From positions 86,099,740 through 86,163,739 of the forward strand of contig JAOWCC010000577.1 in the NCBI GenBank assembly GCA_030867875.1: a stretch of 64,000 nucleotides of DNA, given 5' to 3'. Each line of letters opens with the position of its first letter. Positions within the stretch are counted from its first letter, which is position 1. This DNA comes from Actinernus sp. WN-2022 (taxonomy: Eukaryota > Cnidaria > Anthozoa > Actiniaria > Actinernidae). Of the stretch, positions 34,002 to 46,281 are shown piece after piece. The notes below the pieces were generated by a model, which was given only the letters and a program-made list of their open reading frames with translations, did not search any database and was not told where the DNA came from. A program made the translations under genes and the position numbers.

Positions 34002-36562
34002 AATCGGTAATACGACAACTCACCGAGCGCGCGAGGGCATGGTCTCTAGGGAATGGTTCTTACACCGAGGTAAACCCTATTTTTTAGAGAGTGGAAAAAG
34101 TGAAACCATAAAACTCTTCAAATGGCCTTTAAGACTCCCGAAAACGAGGTAATAAAGGAAAATACATTTGGATAAAAAGGTGAGTCTTTATTTCATATTT
34201 ATCGATTTTAACATTTACAAACAAATTTAAGTCAAGTTTATATACATATAGGTAGCTTGGGGTACCTGTGGTTTCGCTGGCTGTACATCACTTCATTTTA
34301 CTTCTGATTTCATTATTGCACATCAGTTTTACATTTCGAGCCATCTTAAAATTAATTTTCTTTGCCATTCACTTTAGATCTCGTTTTAACAGCAACGGAA
34401 CTACATAACAACATTACTCACTCACACTATCATTAAAATATTTCTAACTTCGGAGACAACGAGTCGCGACACGTTTTTGACGAATATTTAATATTAGCTT
34501 TCAGTTTAATATAATTATGGCTCAGAGTGCATAAAACAATACTGGGCCCTTGGACCATTGGACTCTGAACTATTTTTTAGAATATATTTCTGAGTATTTT
34601 GGACTAAATTCTGAGGGAGGGTGGGTCAGGTCCGCTGTTTGTCAAACATTATTCTTGGAAGTGAGGAATAAAATTATTCCATTTGGTCATTTGCTTTGAA
34701 CGTTGCCGCCGGTAGAAAGATGTTCGATTGTCCGGCGGGTTCTCCTGTTTTCGATCAAAATGTGAGGCGAGTTGTGTGTAGAGAGAATCCAGTTCGTGCT
34801 ACTAGTTCCGAGCATACACAACTTATTATTAAATGAGAAGGCATCGCACGGGCTGAGTGAAAGTGATATCATTTGAGCTTGAATGAGTGAGTGTACGTGT
34901 GTATATTTTATGTAATCTCGTCTCTATCTGTAAAAAGGTTGACAAGCGAACGAAAAGTTGTTTAGATAAGCACCAACATTGGCGCCAATGGAACTGACTT
35001 CAAATTAGACCGGAAGCCTTTATTATGGGTTCGCTGGTTTTCCAATGGATTTCAAGGGTATATAGTCAGACGTGGCTAGTTTCGTTCGATTCCCTGTCAG
35101 CCACACACACCGAACTGAAAGTCCGACTGAGTTAAGTCTGAATAAAGACGCTTGACAATAGGTTTATATCGGGTTTATAGATAGTTATCACATGGTATGT
35201 GGCTAGCTGTGGCACTAGTCTCCCTCTCCTTCTCCCCCCACCTCCCCACCCTACCCCCTTTTTTACGCATTTATAATTAGGAACGTGTTAATTGCCTACA
35301 CCTCATAAACTACAGGAATTCGGACTCATTTCTTTTATCAGCAATAGCTTGATGTTTCGCAAACAGGCTGTAGAGTTTTCAACTGATGTGTTAGCGATCG
35401 CACGCCATTCCACGATTGTCAACGAGTTACAACATCGCCAGAAATCTCGGATATTGAGCCCGCAGTACGTAAGCGGTTTTTAAAATAAATGGCTCTAAAA
35501 TGTCCTCAGATTTTACAAAGAATGTATGAAGCATAAATCAATTTTCACCGTTTCAAGAAAATGTAATCTTCATTCCAAATTTGCCGGACCGCCGATGCAT
35601 TTTGCTAGTTATCCCCTTCCGGTATATGTTAAAATAAACAACACATGAAGGCTTTTTCCTTTGCGATTTGACTTGCTCCATGTTGGTAGAGCGAACGCAC
35701 ACATTTATTGTTAATTATTACAAAAATACGTTTACATGAAAAATTGAAAGCTCCATACCTCAATGCCTTTCATAGATGGCGGATTCTTGTATTAGAAGAG
35801 CCCAGTAGCTGGTATCAGAAAATTCAGCCTCTAGGTTTGCAATTTACGTGCGTTTTTGGACTTAAAACATTGAAAATTGCAAAATTACGAAACTGCCCAT
35901 CGTTGTATAAGCGAGCTTCCAGTTGAAGATTCCACGTCCACAAAGTTCCATCGAAATCTCTTCAAAATGAAGCAAATTCACCCGTGGTACCAATATCTTC
36001 CTCCGATTTCCCCTCTATTTAATCCTGCATAGAACTCTGGGTAGCTGTTAAACTGTACATTTGGTCAGCAGTTAAAGCCACGAGAAGTGTTACCAAAATA
36101 ACTCTGACAATTTCCATCTCACTCAGGAGAATAAAAACTCTCTTTTTCCAAATGTCCGATGTACAACTGTGAAATATTTAAGTATCGTATGAATATTGTC
36201 AGTGTCAAAAGCCTTCGGTATGTGAAAAATAAGTGTATTCACAGTGAAAACCGCTGACGTACCGCAGACTCGTCATGACCGGAATAGTTGGCGAGGACAA
36301 ATGCCATTAAACCCCATGCCTACCACGTGTTTTAGGCTTTGGACCCACCAGAGCCACCACGTATTTTAGTACACTTGTCTTAAGCTTTGGGATTGGGTAA
36401 AGGATTTTGAAGACTACAAGATGTTCACCGGCGAGGACTTACTCAGACGTAGTCAGAGGGAGTTCGTCAGACTCAAGCTCAGAGGATGATGAGCTCCAGA
36501 GATGGTGAGTATTAAATGTTTGTAGACGATAACGTATAACAGAATGCCGATCTTTTTCAGAT
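34002..36562. other. No confident gene; LTR-like block and one possible exon
   Basis: Near 34980-35160 a TATATAG box about 90 bases before AATAAA resembles an LTR or a compact promoter, but no LTR ends were found. At 36450-36517 a Ser/Asp-rich frame (SDSSSEDDELQRW) runs into GGTGAGTATT, a plausible splice donor, so it could be a short exon. CACGTG E-boxes occur at 36324-36360. None of this is firm. Confidence 0.25.
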
Positions 36563-36570
36563 GTTTTACC

Positions 36571-37918
36571 ACAGGCAGCCCAAGCTCTGTATTTGCACTT
36601 TGTGACTATTATTTCACAAAATTCTCAGATAAAGAAAATAAACTTACCTTAAGAGTTTGTTGTTGTCCTGTTGCTTCTCTGGAGTCTAGAAATGGCGGTT
36701 ATGGGGCATTTCTCTCACTTTGGGGTTTTCTCTCTTCTCTGTCTAAAAGAAAGGAAAGGCTGCACACTCAAATTCAAACCACGATTCACTTGAGGACAAT
36801 TTTTCGCACGAAAACCCGTCCAATCGGCGTAATTTTACTCCGTCAGGTGAAAGGTAGATAGTTTATCTTACCCCAGATGTTTTCAGACTTGAGAAATCAT
36901 TATCCTAACTCTTCCAAATGAACTCATTTCCTTGTAAAAGCCCTCTCATTCTTCGTCAGAAACTACGTGTTTGCATCGTTTCGGTCATGACCGTTGTAAA
37001 TTCGGCTTTGTAGCCTGGTCTGCTGACAAAATTCCTCTTTCCGACAGAGGGACAGTCAATAAATTGCCAGATACTTTACTCTCTCCCCACGGGGTCTAAC
37101 GTGCCGCCTGGTACTGAGTAGCCAATCGCGTGGCTACAATTTCAAACAAGTTGACAACGCTTGACGACGGCTAGTTCCCAAAGTTCACGGGCTCAGAACT
37201 TATACAAATAGACCTTATTTTGAAACTGGACTACAAGTGAATCGGCTCTATATATGGTAAAGTGGTGTAGAGCGCGCGCTTCGAGTTCAACGATTCGGAG
37301 TTCGGTTCCCACACCAGCACGTACCATTAAAAAAAAAAAAAATTCTCCTTTCTCAGTTTTATTTAATCTTTTCCTCTATTTTAAGCTATTAGAGCTGCCT
37401 TCCACACTAAAACTTTGTTTTGCATTGGCTCTCAAGCTCCAACACGGTCATGATTAGAAATAAATTATATCATCTCGTCAGCAGACCAGGCTACAAAGCC
37501 GAGTTTGCAACTGTCATGACCGAAACGATGCAAACACGTAGTTTCTGACGAAGAACGAGAGGGCTTTTTCAAAGAAATGAGTTCATTTGGAAGAGTTAGG
37601 ATAATGATTTCTCAAGTCTGGAAAATTCTGGGGTAGGATAAATGACGGAGGAAATTACGCCGATTGGACGGGTTTTCGTGCGAAAAATTGGCCTCAAGTG
37701 AAACGTGGTTTGAAATTGAGTGTGCATCCTTTCCTTTCTTTTAAGACAGAGAAGAGAAAAAAAAACAAAGTGAGAGAAATACCCCATAACCGCCATTTCT
37801 AGACCCTAGAGAAACAACAGGACAACAATAAACTCTTAAGGTAAGTTTATTTTCTTTATCTGAGAATTTAGTAAAATAATGGTCACACAGTGCAAATACA
37901 GACCTTGGGCTGCCTGTG
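36571..37918. mobile_element. Long-TIR hAT-like fold-back element, 8-bp target duplication
   Basis: Arms of about 450 bp (36571-37030 and 37475-37918) are reverse complements starting ACAGGCAGCCCAAG. They are flanked by GTTTTACC at 36563-36570 and 37919-37926. The central spacer holds a tRNA-derived SINE (37255-37342). There is no transposase, and frames in the arms are fortuitous. Confidence 0.75.
37255..37342 (+). mobile_element. tRNA-derived SINE with poly(A) tail
   Basis: A tRNA-like head contains A-box-like GTGGTGTAGAGCGC and B-box-like GAGTTCGGTTCCCAC, closing with CACACCAGCAC. It is followed by GTACCATT and 14 A residues. This is the structure of a short tRNA-derived SINE. Confidence 0.6.
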
Positions 37919-37926
37919 GTTTTACC

Positions 37927-39686
37927 TTCATTTGTCTTTAATATTGTAATTCACCGTTCAAAACCTCGTGGTTTTAAAACCCGATAAATCACTGCTGCTC
38001 GTTTATTAAATAGTAGTTAAACGTGCTCTCCCGAACAACTAAGAGCTGATTTCCATATGAGAGGCGTGTTGTAACAATATGAACATTTAAAAGTCAGGCT
38101 GTAGTGATCCTTTGACTAGGGAATCACGGAGATTCGTGTTACGTTTAAAAGAAATGAGAGGAGGCTGCGTGAAAATAGAGGCGGTCTCTGGATCACCTTC
38201 ACGTCTTCTCGGATATGGACGTACAATCGTAGGACTAGTGTTGTCCCCAATTAGTTTCAAAACTAAATACATTGACACTTAAATAAGTCACTTACTTACT
38301 TTTAACTGGATAGTCCTTGGGTGTCATGCAGAATTCCAGCTTAATTTCGACGATAAATCGAATCGTGCAGAACGAGCGGTGAACACAGCGAATCTGGAAG
38401 AACCGATAAAGAATCTAAAGAATTCCTCCGCGGCGGGTGGTCGACGACGCTGTATCCCCATCTTTGATGAATATGCCGCCCTGGGTGCCCTCGAGTACTT
38501 GGTAGATATGCGCAAGGACAAGGTCGAGGCTTTTAAGGCTTTTAATCAAAGGCTCATCCACTCAGACCTCGCAATGCTCCTCCTTGTTTAGTGCTAACTT
38601 ACAGCGCTCTTTCAAACGCCGAGCTTCAATGCGGCTGATACAGTACATCGCCCGGTTCCGCAGACAACCCGGTTCAACTAGTAAGGGGACTGAACTGCAT
38701 GCATGAGCTTGGTTTACGGTTGATTCGTGTAATTGACACTGTACTTTATAATAATTATTATTTTTAACGATAATCATAGAAATAATACAATCATTAATTA
38801 ATTAATTAATTAATGGTCGGTATCTAGCGCATAGTTAATGGCATAAAAAAGCAGCCTATGTTATGTAATTTCACCCAACTAGATTAAATATTTGGGTTAA
38901 TACGGTTATTAATAGGAAATGCATCTTATCATCTTATCACGATGAGCACAACACATTGGTTGCAAATTTGGGGTAAGATCTGCCATACTTGTAAAATGTA
39001 AACTACTAGTTGCAAGGACCAATTTAGACGAAGTGCAAGAACCGGATCACCTTGGATGGGATCTAATCAGCAAACATATACGAATACTAATACGAATACG
39101 GTTAGGGAAATATTCATAATTATTAGCGATATTTCGGTTGGCACGGCCAACGTTCCTTAACATTTTGGCCCAAAATTCCATTTTATCCTTAGTAGGTAGA
39201 AAATAACCATAGACTTATGATCAATACCATGTTTGATTATCGTTTGCTACTACTACTACTACAATTCTTTACACAGGCCAGGAAACTCCCGTCACACTAA
39301 GGTGGTTTTCAGGAGGATCTGTAGAAACACTATATCATAAAGGAAGAATAAACACTAAATATATACAGTCAATCTCGGAAACGTTGTCCAAAATATACAT
39401 ATATGCTGTAAGTACAAATGATAAATATTGGAAATAAAATATACATAACATCTTGGGATATCTACCAAGATATGTTTTCAATCAGCTTGACCCAAGAGGC
39501 ATGTGAAGAATGTATTTGAGGCCAGATCGCACAAGAGGAAGCACACCAGTCTCGTACCTAGAGCTCATCTCCACAGCTCTGGTAACGGCCATTTTTTGGT
39601 CCTTGCTGATTGGCTAAAACAAAACGCATGCGTAGGAATCATTTATCGAAAACGAGGAACTGAAGCCGGTCGACTTCCGGTCAACT
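37927..39686. other. No confident gene; simple repeats
   Basis: A plus-strand frame at about 38332-38591 follows a CATGCAG acceptor-like site and reads IPIFDEYAALGALEYLVDMR near its middle, ending in a stop. It could be a terminal exon but has no known domain. Microsatellites: TTAA repeat at 38791-38814 and CTA repeat at 39247-39261. Confidence 0.3.
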
Positions 39687-40019
39687 AGGAGCCCATTACC
39701 AGGAGCGTCCATATATACTATACCCATGAGTCAGCATATGACCGGATTGAGCTATTTTTAGACTCTGTTTCCTGGTTAACTGCCTTCTGACTCCACTGCG
39801 ATCCGTATACGCTTGCCGTAATTATCGAGATTGAGAATGATCTATTGTTCTATGAAGTGATTTACTAACACTGCATTGTCCTGACTATGGTTTGATTGGA
39901 TTCTCAAAATGTGGGCACGAGAACTCCCGTGAGATCTGTTCTAAATATAGCTCAACCCGGTCATACGCTGACTCTTAGACCTAGTATGGGAGATGGACGC
40001 TCCTGGTAATGGGCTCCTG
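39687..40019 (-). mobile_element. hAT-like MITE, copy 2
   Basis: Same family as 19421-19749 but in opposite orientation. TIRs contain GGAGCCCATTACCAGGAGCG, and the 8-bp duplication GGTCAACT is at 39679-39686 and 40020-40027. The clean duplication suggests it is the younger copy. Confidence 0.75.
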
Positions 40020-40254
40020 GGTCAACTGAAATACAATGAAACATTGATCCACTCGGACAAAAAGGAAGACATGAAAAATCGAGAGTTCCAAGATGACAGA
40101 AGATATGAGCAGCGTGTGGAACAGTTGAAACCCATGTTCTCCTTCCACCAGTCTACTCAGTACAAGGAAAGAGGGGAACTTAGGCACAAAGCCACAAAAT
40201 AGCCGACCATGCATCGTGGATGGGCAGTGAGCTATTTTGGTATACACTAAAAAT

Positions 40255-40735
40255 CACGTAATCAATGACGTCTTCGTTACGTCATCGCCACTAACTGATT
40301 GATAGTAACCCTACTACCATGTCTGTCTAGGTTTGAGCCAGCTGGCATTAGAAATGAGGGAGATATGTGCATGTACTTAAAATCACGTGACCGATGACGT
40401 CATCGTTACGTCATCACTACTAAGTAATTTGTTGGAACCCAATACCATACCTGTCCTTGTTTGAACTGTCAGGCATTACAAATGAAGGAGATATGGGCAT
40501 GTACTTAAAACACGTAATCGATGACGTCATCGTTACGTCATCGCCACTAAGTGATTTGTGGGAACCCACTACCATGTTTGTCCAAGTTTGAACGGTCTGG
40601 CATTGGAAATTAGGGAGATATGGGCATGTACTTAAAATCACGTGACCGATGACGTCATCGTTACGTCATCACCACTAAGTGATTGATAGGTACCCACTAC
40701 CATGTCTGTCCAGGTTTGAAGTGTCTGGCATTAGA
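40255..40735 (+). repeat. 128-bp tandem repeat with CRE-like sites, about 3.7 units
   Basis: Each unit contains GATGACGTCATC, GTTACGTCATC, a GGAACCCACTACCATG-type block, TGTCCAGGTTTGAA and GGAGATATGGGCATG. The CRE core recurs near 40266, 40395, 40522 and 40650, a spacing of 127-129 bp. CACGTGA lies just upstream of the core in some units. Full CRE palindromes bind CREB/ATF factors in animals; function here is not shown. The array ends about 180 bp before the composite transposon. Confidence 0.75.
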
Positions 40736-41045
40736 TGGGCACCGTCAATACATCTTCTCCAGCATGACCAAATATTTTCGAAACCTAGGACGGTCATTCG
40801 GAAAGTCAACGGCGAGTCGTCGAGTCACAGAAAGAAACGACGAATACATTATCAACGAAGAAAGGCTGATTATACGGTAATGGGTAATTTATATAACCAA
40901 TATTTCGGCTGGCACGTACGGTGGCCCAGAAGGCTCAACGCAAATATAAGCATCTGCAAACAAAAATGGACATGCATAAACATGAAACGTTGTTATAAAC
41001 AATGAAATGTTGATGCAAACAACAAAACGCGGAACAAGGTGCACA

Positions 41046-41388
41046 CTAAAATCCTGCTGCGTACTAAAATCCTGCTGCGAACTAAAATCCTGCTGCGTAC
41101 TAAAATCCTGCTGCGTACTAAAATCCTGCTGCGAACTAAAATCCTGCTGCAAACTAAAATCCTGCTGCGTACTAAAATCCTGCTGCGAACTAAAATCCTG
41201 CTGCGAACTAATATCCTGCTGCAAACTAAAGTCCTGCTGCAAACTAAAATCCTGCTGCGAACTAAAATCCTGCTGCGAACTAAAATCCTGCTGCAAACTA
41301 AAGTCCTGCTGCAAACTAAAATCCTGCTGCGAACTAAAATCCTGCTGCGAACTAAAATCCTGCTGCAAACTAAAATCCTGTAAACTAA
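41046..41388 (+). repeat. 18-bp minisatellite in left end of composite transposon, about 19 units
   Basis: The unit is ACTAAAATCCTGCTGCGA with variants at positions 17-18 (GT, GA, AA). Because 18 is a multiple of three and the unit lacks stops in several frames, long open frames cross it on both strands; these are artefacts of the repeat. Confidence 0.9.
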
Positions 41389-42766
41389 TGAAGTGGGTTT
41401 CCTGTGTTTTGCGCGGCATGTGCGTTCAAACATTTTGCCGCTGGTGGTAAGGTAGCGCGGGCTCACCAGGCTAAGTAATTCCTTCCCTGAGTACATGGCC
41501 GGTATTCAGTGAGTTTGGGGCGCCATGTTCTTCTGCCATAAATGCGGAAAACGTAGCTCAGAGGAGGCGAAATACTGTTCTGATTGTGGATCATTTCTAC
41601 GTTCAGGGAAGCCACAATCTAAGAGTTTTTATGAGTTCAAAAAACGCAAGGAAGAAGATAGGAAGGAACATTTCGAGCCAAACAAGAGCTTCAAGAAATC
41701 GAAGAGTGCCACGTGTACGAGTACCGAAGAGGTTAGCATAAACATCGCGGTGAAGAAGTATGTAGTCGGCAACGCACTTCTTAAAATCGCAAGAGGACGT
41801 ACGTTGCCGATACGTGTTCGATCAACTGCTTCAGCGCCTGAAATACTCGAGAAAGCTGTCAAAAAACAGGAACACCATAATCAAGCAATGGCGAAGAACC
41901 AGAAGTATGTCTTGTTGTATCCTGACAATACAGAAGTAATTAATCTGCCAGGCTCATGCAGACCATTTGTCTTGAAGGAATATAGGGAAGACGTTGGAAA
42001 GGCGTACAGCCGCATTACACTCTACATAGCCAAGAAATCAGATTTTCAGTTTTCTGATCTATCGAAAGGAAACACAAGTGATTCCTCGTGTGATCTTGAA
42101 AGTGGCAACGAAGTCGGAGATGGCGATGACCGAGGTGATGGAGAGCTCATGAAGTCTGCCCTTTCCTCTGCATCTACCCAGCTGTCTGCCATTGAAGGAA
42201 AAGATGTTCCCACCAAGCAAGGTGAAAATGCAGATTGGGGAAATAACAATTGTGTTGTAAATGGCGTGGTATGCCCAACATGTTTCCTGTCTTTCCCACT
42301 AAGTGAAATTGGCAGCCTGTCAGAACTCAGAACCATGCTGACATGTGTGCAGACATATGGATTGGGGATGTTGACAGTGACGGAGGTATAGTTGAAGAAG
42401 AGCTCTGTCAGACCACTGACGAAACAAGTAACGCACTGTCAGATGGTGGAAATGCGAACATAAGATGCACAATATTGGATCTTTCATCTAAATGGGTGAC
42501 ATCAGAAGATATAAGAATAAACATCCGACGTAAGTGTATTTGGTCTGATTTTAAGTAGGCAAAGAAACGACACCAGCTGACTGCAAGGAGCAACATAAGA
42601 GTTGTTTTTGTGGGAGAACCAGCTGTTGATGGTGGAGGTCCGAAGAGGGAATTTTTCTCAGATAATTTATCAAAAAACTTTATCAGAAGCACAAGAAAAT
42701 ATTTAAAACAATGTCTTAGAGTCCTTAAGTTCCCTCCACGCCATGCCATCCAATGTATCATAATAA

Positions 42767-43961
42767 GGGACCGTTAGTTTATTATGTCCCCAGAGGGGCG
42801 GTGGTTTTAGAGGGGGTAAAAGTTTTGGAGACGTACATTTTGGGGGTCATTTCTTGCCATCAACAATATGAAACGGGGGTAATTTTTTTACATGCATAGG
42901 CGTGGGCATATATACGCACGGGCGTAGCCTGCGTAGCAAGCGCAAAGGGAAGGGGAAAGAGGGGAGGGGAGGGGAAGAGGCAGGACTGGGAAAGAGGAAA
43001 GAAGAGGGGGACTGGGGAAGAGGGAGCGCTTGCAACCAAACCCCTCGTATTTCTGTTACGCCCCCTGATCATATGTTCATTATCAGTGTTATCTTTCATT
43101 TGACACCTGTCAAAGTTGACCAATCAGCTTCTTCGCGTTGACATTTAACTTTCTTTTTCCCGGGAATTGGATCCAGTTGAGTGATCGCTCATCGCTAATT
43201 GCTCATTGTTGACTTGACAGAGTGCACGGGAAAAGTCATTCGAATCCCCATGGAACGGTCTTAGCCAATAGGAATTTAGCGTTCAAAATATGAACGTTAA
43301 GAACAGAAATACAAAGGGGTTGGTTGCAAGCGCTCCTTTCCTCTTCCCAGTCCTCCCTCTTCCCCATTCCCTTTGCGTTTGCTATGTTGGCTAGCACGGG
43401 CGTACACTTTAAATCCCCTAAAAATAAATACGTATTGATCTAGCGAGAAAGTCTCCTGGAAAACGAAGAAAATGCCATTTCTGAGGCTGTAGATTTCAAA
43501 ATTTCCTGACCCCCCCTAGTAGCTCGCACCTTTGGCGCTCGTTGCATTCTAGGGTTGTGCATACAACACGAAAAACGCACGCTATGCCCCTGACATATTA
43601 TTGACTAGACTTGGATTTAAAAACCTGAAAATTCTGTGATCAGCATTCCTGCAATCATTTCATACTGAGTGAGAAACAGCACATCCTATATCATGGCCAG
43701 TCTCGCAACTGCCACCTAAAGGATGTGTCGGAGAGGGACTGGCGTTACCATTGGTCTCCAGACTTCATCAAAGGCAAGTAAGGAATACCGTGTTGCGCCT
43801 GCTACGAGTGGGGCGGGTAAGTTTTGAAAACGTGTTAGTTCTTGGTGGGGTAATTTTTTGGTTTCCTTTTTTTCAGTGGGGTACGAATTCAAAAGAACAA
43901 TTTTGTTTAATCCAGCCCACTCCCCCCCCCCCCCCCCCCGGGACAATAAACGAACGGTCCC
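42767..43961. mobile_element. Harbinger-like element in HECT intron 1, TAA target duplication
   Basis: TIRs GGGACCGTTAGTTTATTATG and complement, with TAA at 42764-42766 and 43962-43964. It carries a second nested element (42925-43393). Non-coding; the insertion lies in what would be intron 1, 100 bp after the damaged donor. Confidence 0.75.
42925..43393. mobile_element. MITE starting TAGCCTGCG, 9-bp target duplication, nested
   Basis: Inverted arms of more than 100 bp (TAGCCTGCGTAGCAAGCGCA, polypurine tract, GCGCTTGCAACCAAACCCCT) are flanked by GCACGGGCG at 42916-42924 and 43394-43402. Same terminal motif and duplication length as the 44-bp hairpin at 3246-3289. Confidence 0.75.
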
Positions 43962-45223
43962 TAATGATTTGTCTTCTATCTACCCAGGTTTGATGTATTA
44001 CATGCTTGTATTATATTACTATAGTCTTCAGATGACATATTTCTTACTATTTACCTTAATGTTACTATTTTTAACAAATTTCGCTAATTTAAGTACTTGT
44101 TAAATGTATTGTTTCTTGAATTATTAGAAATGCTAGATTACATTCAGCGCAAGCTGTTTGCTTCTGGGAAACCTATTAATTCCACTGTAAGCTTGATGAA
44201 TGGAGAGTTCTGTATTGCTGGCGAGTTGATGGCCATGTCCGTTCTTCAAGGAGGACCTGCACCCTGTTTCCTCAGTGCTGCTGTCTTTTCCCATTTGGCA
44301 CAGCAGCCTTTATCTCTAGAACATCTTGAAGGCCATGATAAACAGATTGCTAAAAAGGTACTAATTACTTACTTATTAAGATTAATTCACATATACAAGC
44401 ATTTGTCACTTGGATCTTATTAGATATTTTTGCGCCGGTCATAAATATCATGTGAGCCTGATGTTTTATGCTGAGCGTTTTTAATTATTTTAGTTGTACA
44501 ATGTATGAAAATGTGTTTGAAATGTTCAAATAAAAAGTCTGCAAATTCCTAATTCTAAAGAGATACTAGATAGATTGTGGACCACATGTATTGAATAGTT
44601 CTGATAAGTTGTGGGGATGGTAAGCAAAAGCACATAATTATACATGTACATGTAGGTGAGGTTGGATGTCTATATTTTACTGTATTAATCCATGTACTGT
44701 AGTCTGTATAAAGAGTGCATGGGTGTTACATTTTAGTATTCATTAAAGTAGTAAAAGGCCTTCAATTATTTAAACATCTTATCAGAAATGTTTATTCCAG
44801 GCAATAGGTACGGCCAAAATATTCATATTTTACAAAGTTCTACAATTGTAGAAATGATATTTTGTTTAAATTATTATTGTAGATCTCAGAAGCATCAACT
44901 GATAACGAACTGCAAAGTATTCTGTTGTCAGATGAGGGGATGGACTTGGTACAAGAGATAGGATACAAGGGTGTGCCACACCGGGAGTCACTCAGATCTG
45001 TTGACTTTATTATTCAGTAAGAGCACTAACTTAAATCATGTGATGACCTCAACCAGGGCCACAAGTTTATGACAAAAAATCTAGACTTTGTTGGTCCTGA
45101 GCCAATCAAATTCAAAGTTCCAGACAGCATGTAGATTCCAATGGTCTCTGAAGATTAAGATGAATTTGAAGATGTGGTGGCCCCGGTTGAAGTTGTCACA
45201 CAGACTCAGGGTTCACACAGACT

Positions 45224-45706
45224 CAGGGTTCACACAGGAAAGTTAAAGTGAAAATCCATGACATTTCCATGACTATGACCCAAAATTAAGATCTAGAGTA
45301 AAAATATAACTACAAAACATCATTTGAGTACACAGCCACCAGTATCCCCCATAGCTGTGACCTTTCCGCCCATTTTAATAAGACTAAAAAATTTGATAAA
45401 ACATTAGATAAAACATTTGCTTCTTTAGACTAATTAAACCAAACACTTTTAGTACATACATGTACATGTAGTTTGATATATTGGCAAGAATTACAACAAC
45501 ACTGCTAACAGTTTCCCAATAAACCAGTACTAGATTAGTCTATAATGCAATTCCTGCTGCAAAACAATCCACTGACAATGTGATAAAATTCCATGACTTT
45601 TTCATGACTTCTGGCATTTTTTGTGTGTGAAATTTTATGAATTTTCCAGGCCTGGAAAATTATTTTTGAAATTCCATGACTTTCCATGACCGTGTGAATT
45701 AACCCT
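45224..45706. mobile_element. MITE in HECT intron 3
   Basis: The left end has GGGTTCACACAGG and ATCCATGACATTTCCATGAC. The right end complements it with decay (ATTCCATGACTTTCCATGAC and GTGTGAATTAACCC). The target duplication is unclear. Confidence 0.5.
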
Positions 45707-45867
45707 CATGCCGTAACAAGAAGTTTACTTTTAACTCAGCTATCAATTAATTTCTACCATGTTAAGAAATATGGGTGCAAACATCAAGACCATTACTTTG
45801 TGCAAATTTGTCTGACAATGTTCAATTTGAACTGGTACATGTAGCACCAAAGCACTAGCCTCACTTA

Positions 45868-46281
45868 CAGCGATTCTCAGTCACACGCGCCCTCTGAAAA
45901 TTTTGTCTCAACGAAGAACTTGAGTTTTGGTGGATGTCAATCATAAGTTTCACTTTCTTCTCATTGGTCAACCTGTTCATCCGTGACAAAATTGTTTACT
46001 GGCTGTAGACAAATTATTTTTGCCTAATGCTTCTAGAAAATAAGCAACAGAAACCGATTTTGATTTCAGATTTTAGTAAAGTTCTCGGAAGAAGTCTTGG
46101 AAATGTCAAAGAACAGAACCGCCGAGTAGAAATAAAACCCGACGGTCATTTTAGAAGCCTTTGAAGAACTCATTTCGCTCCACAGATGGTTTCCAACGTG
46201 TTTTGTTTGATTGACGTCCACCAAAACACGAGTTCTTCGTCGAGACAAAAGTTTCAGAGGGCGTGTGACTGAGAATCGCTG
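45868..46281. mobile_element. Mariner-type MITE in HECT intron 3, TA target duplication
   Basis: TIRs of about 75 bp start CAGCGATTCTCAGTCACACG and are flanked by TA on both sides. Non-coding. Confidence 0.7.

Noticed and set aside
34980..35165. Solo LTR
   Set aside because: A TATA-like box and AATAAA are present, but no TG/CA ends or target duplication were found.
40420..40641. Minus frame encoding SHKSLSGDDVTMTSSITCFK repeats
   Set aside because: It lies in the 128-bp tandem repeat and is not kept open in all units.
40889..41496. Several long frames on both strands over the left 18-bp array (QQDFSS, TKILLR, LKSCCE, RILVRS repeats)
   Set aside because: Four mutually exclusive frames in one 18-bp repeat cannot all be genes; they reflect unit length and composition.
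42860..43141. Pro/Ser-rich and Lys/Gly-rich frames
   Set aside because: They are in the polypurine/polypyrimidine tract of a MITE.
46066..46248. Minus frame inside HECT intron 3
   Set aside because: It lies within a TA-flanked MITE and has no domain.
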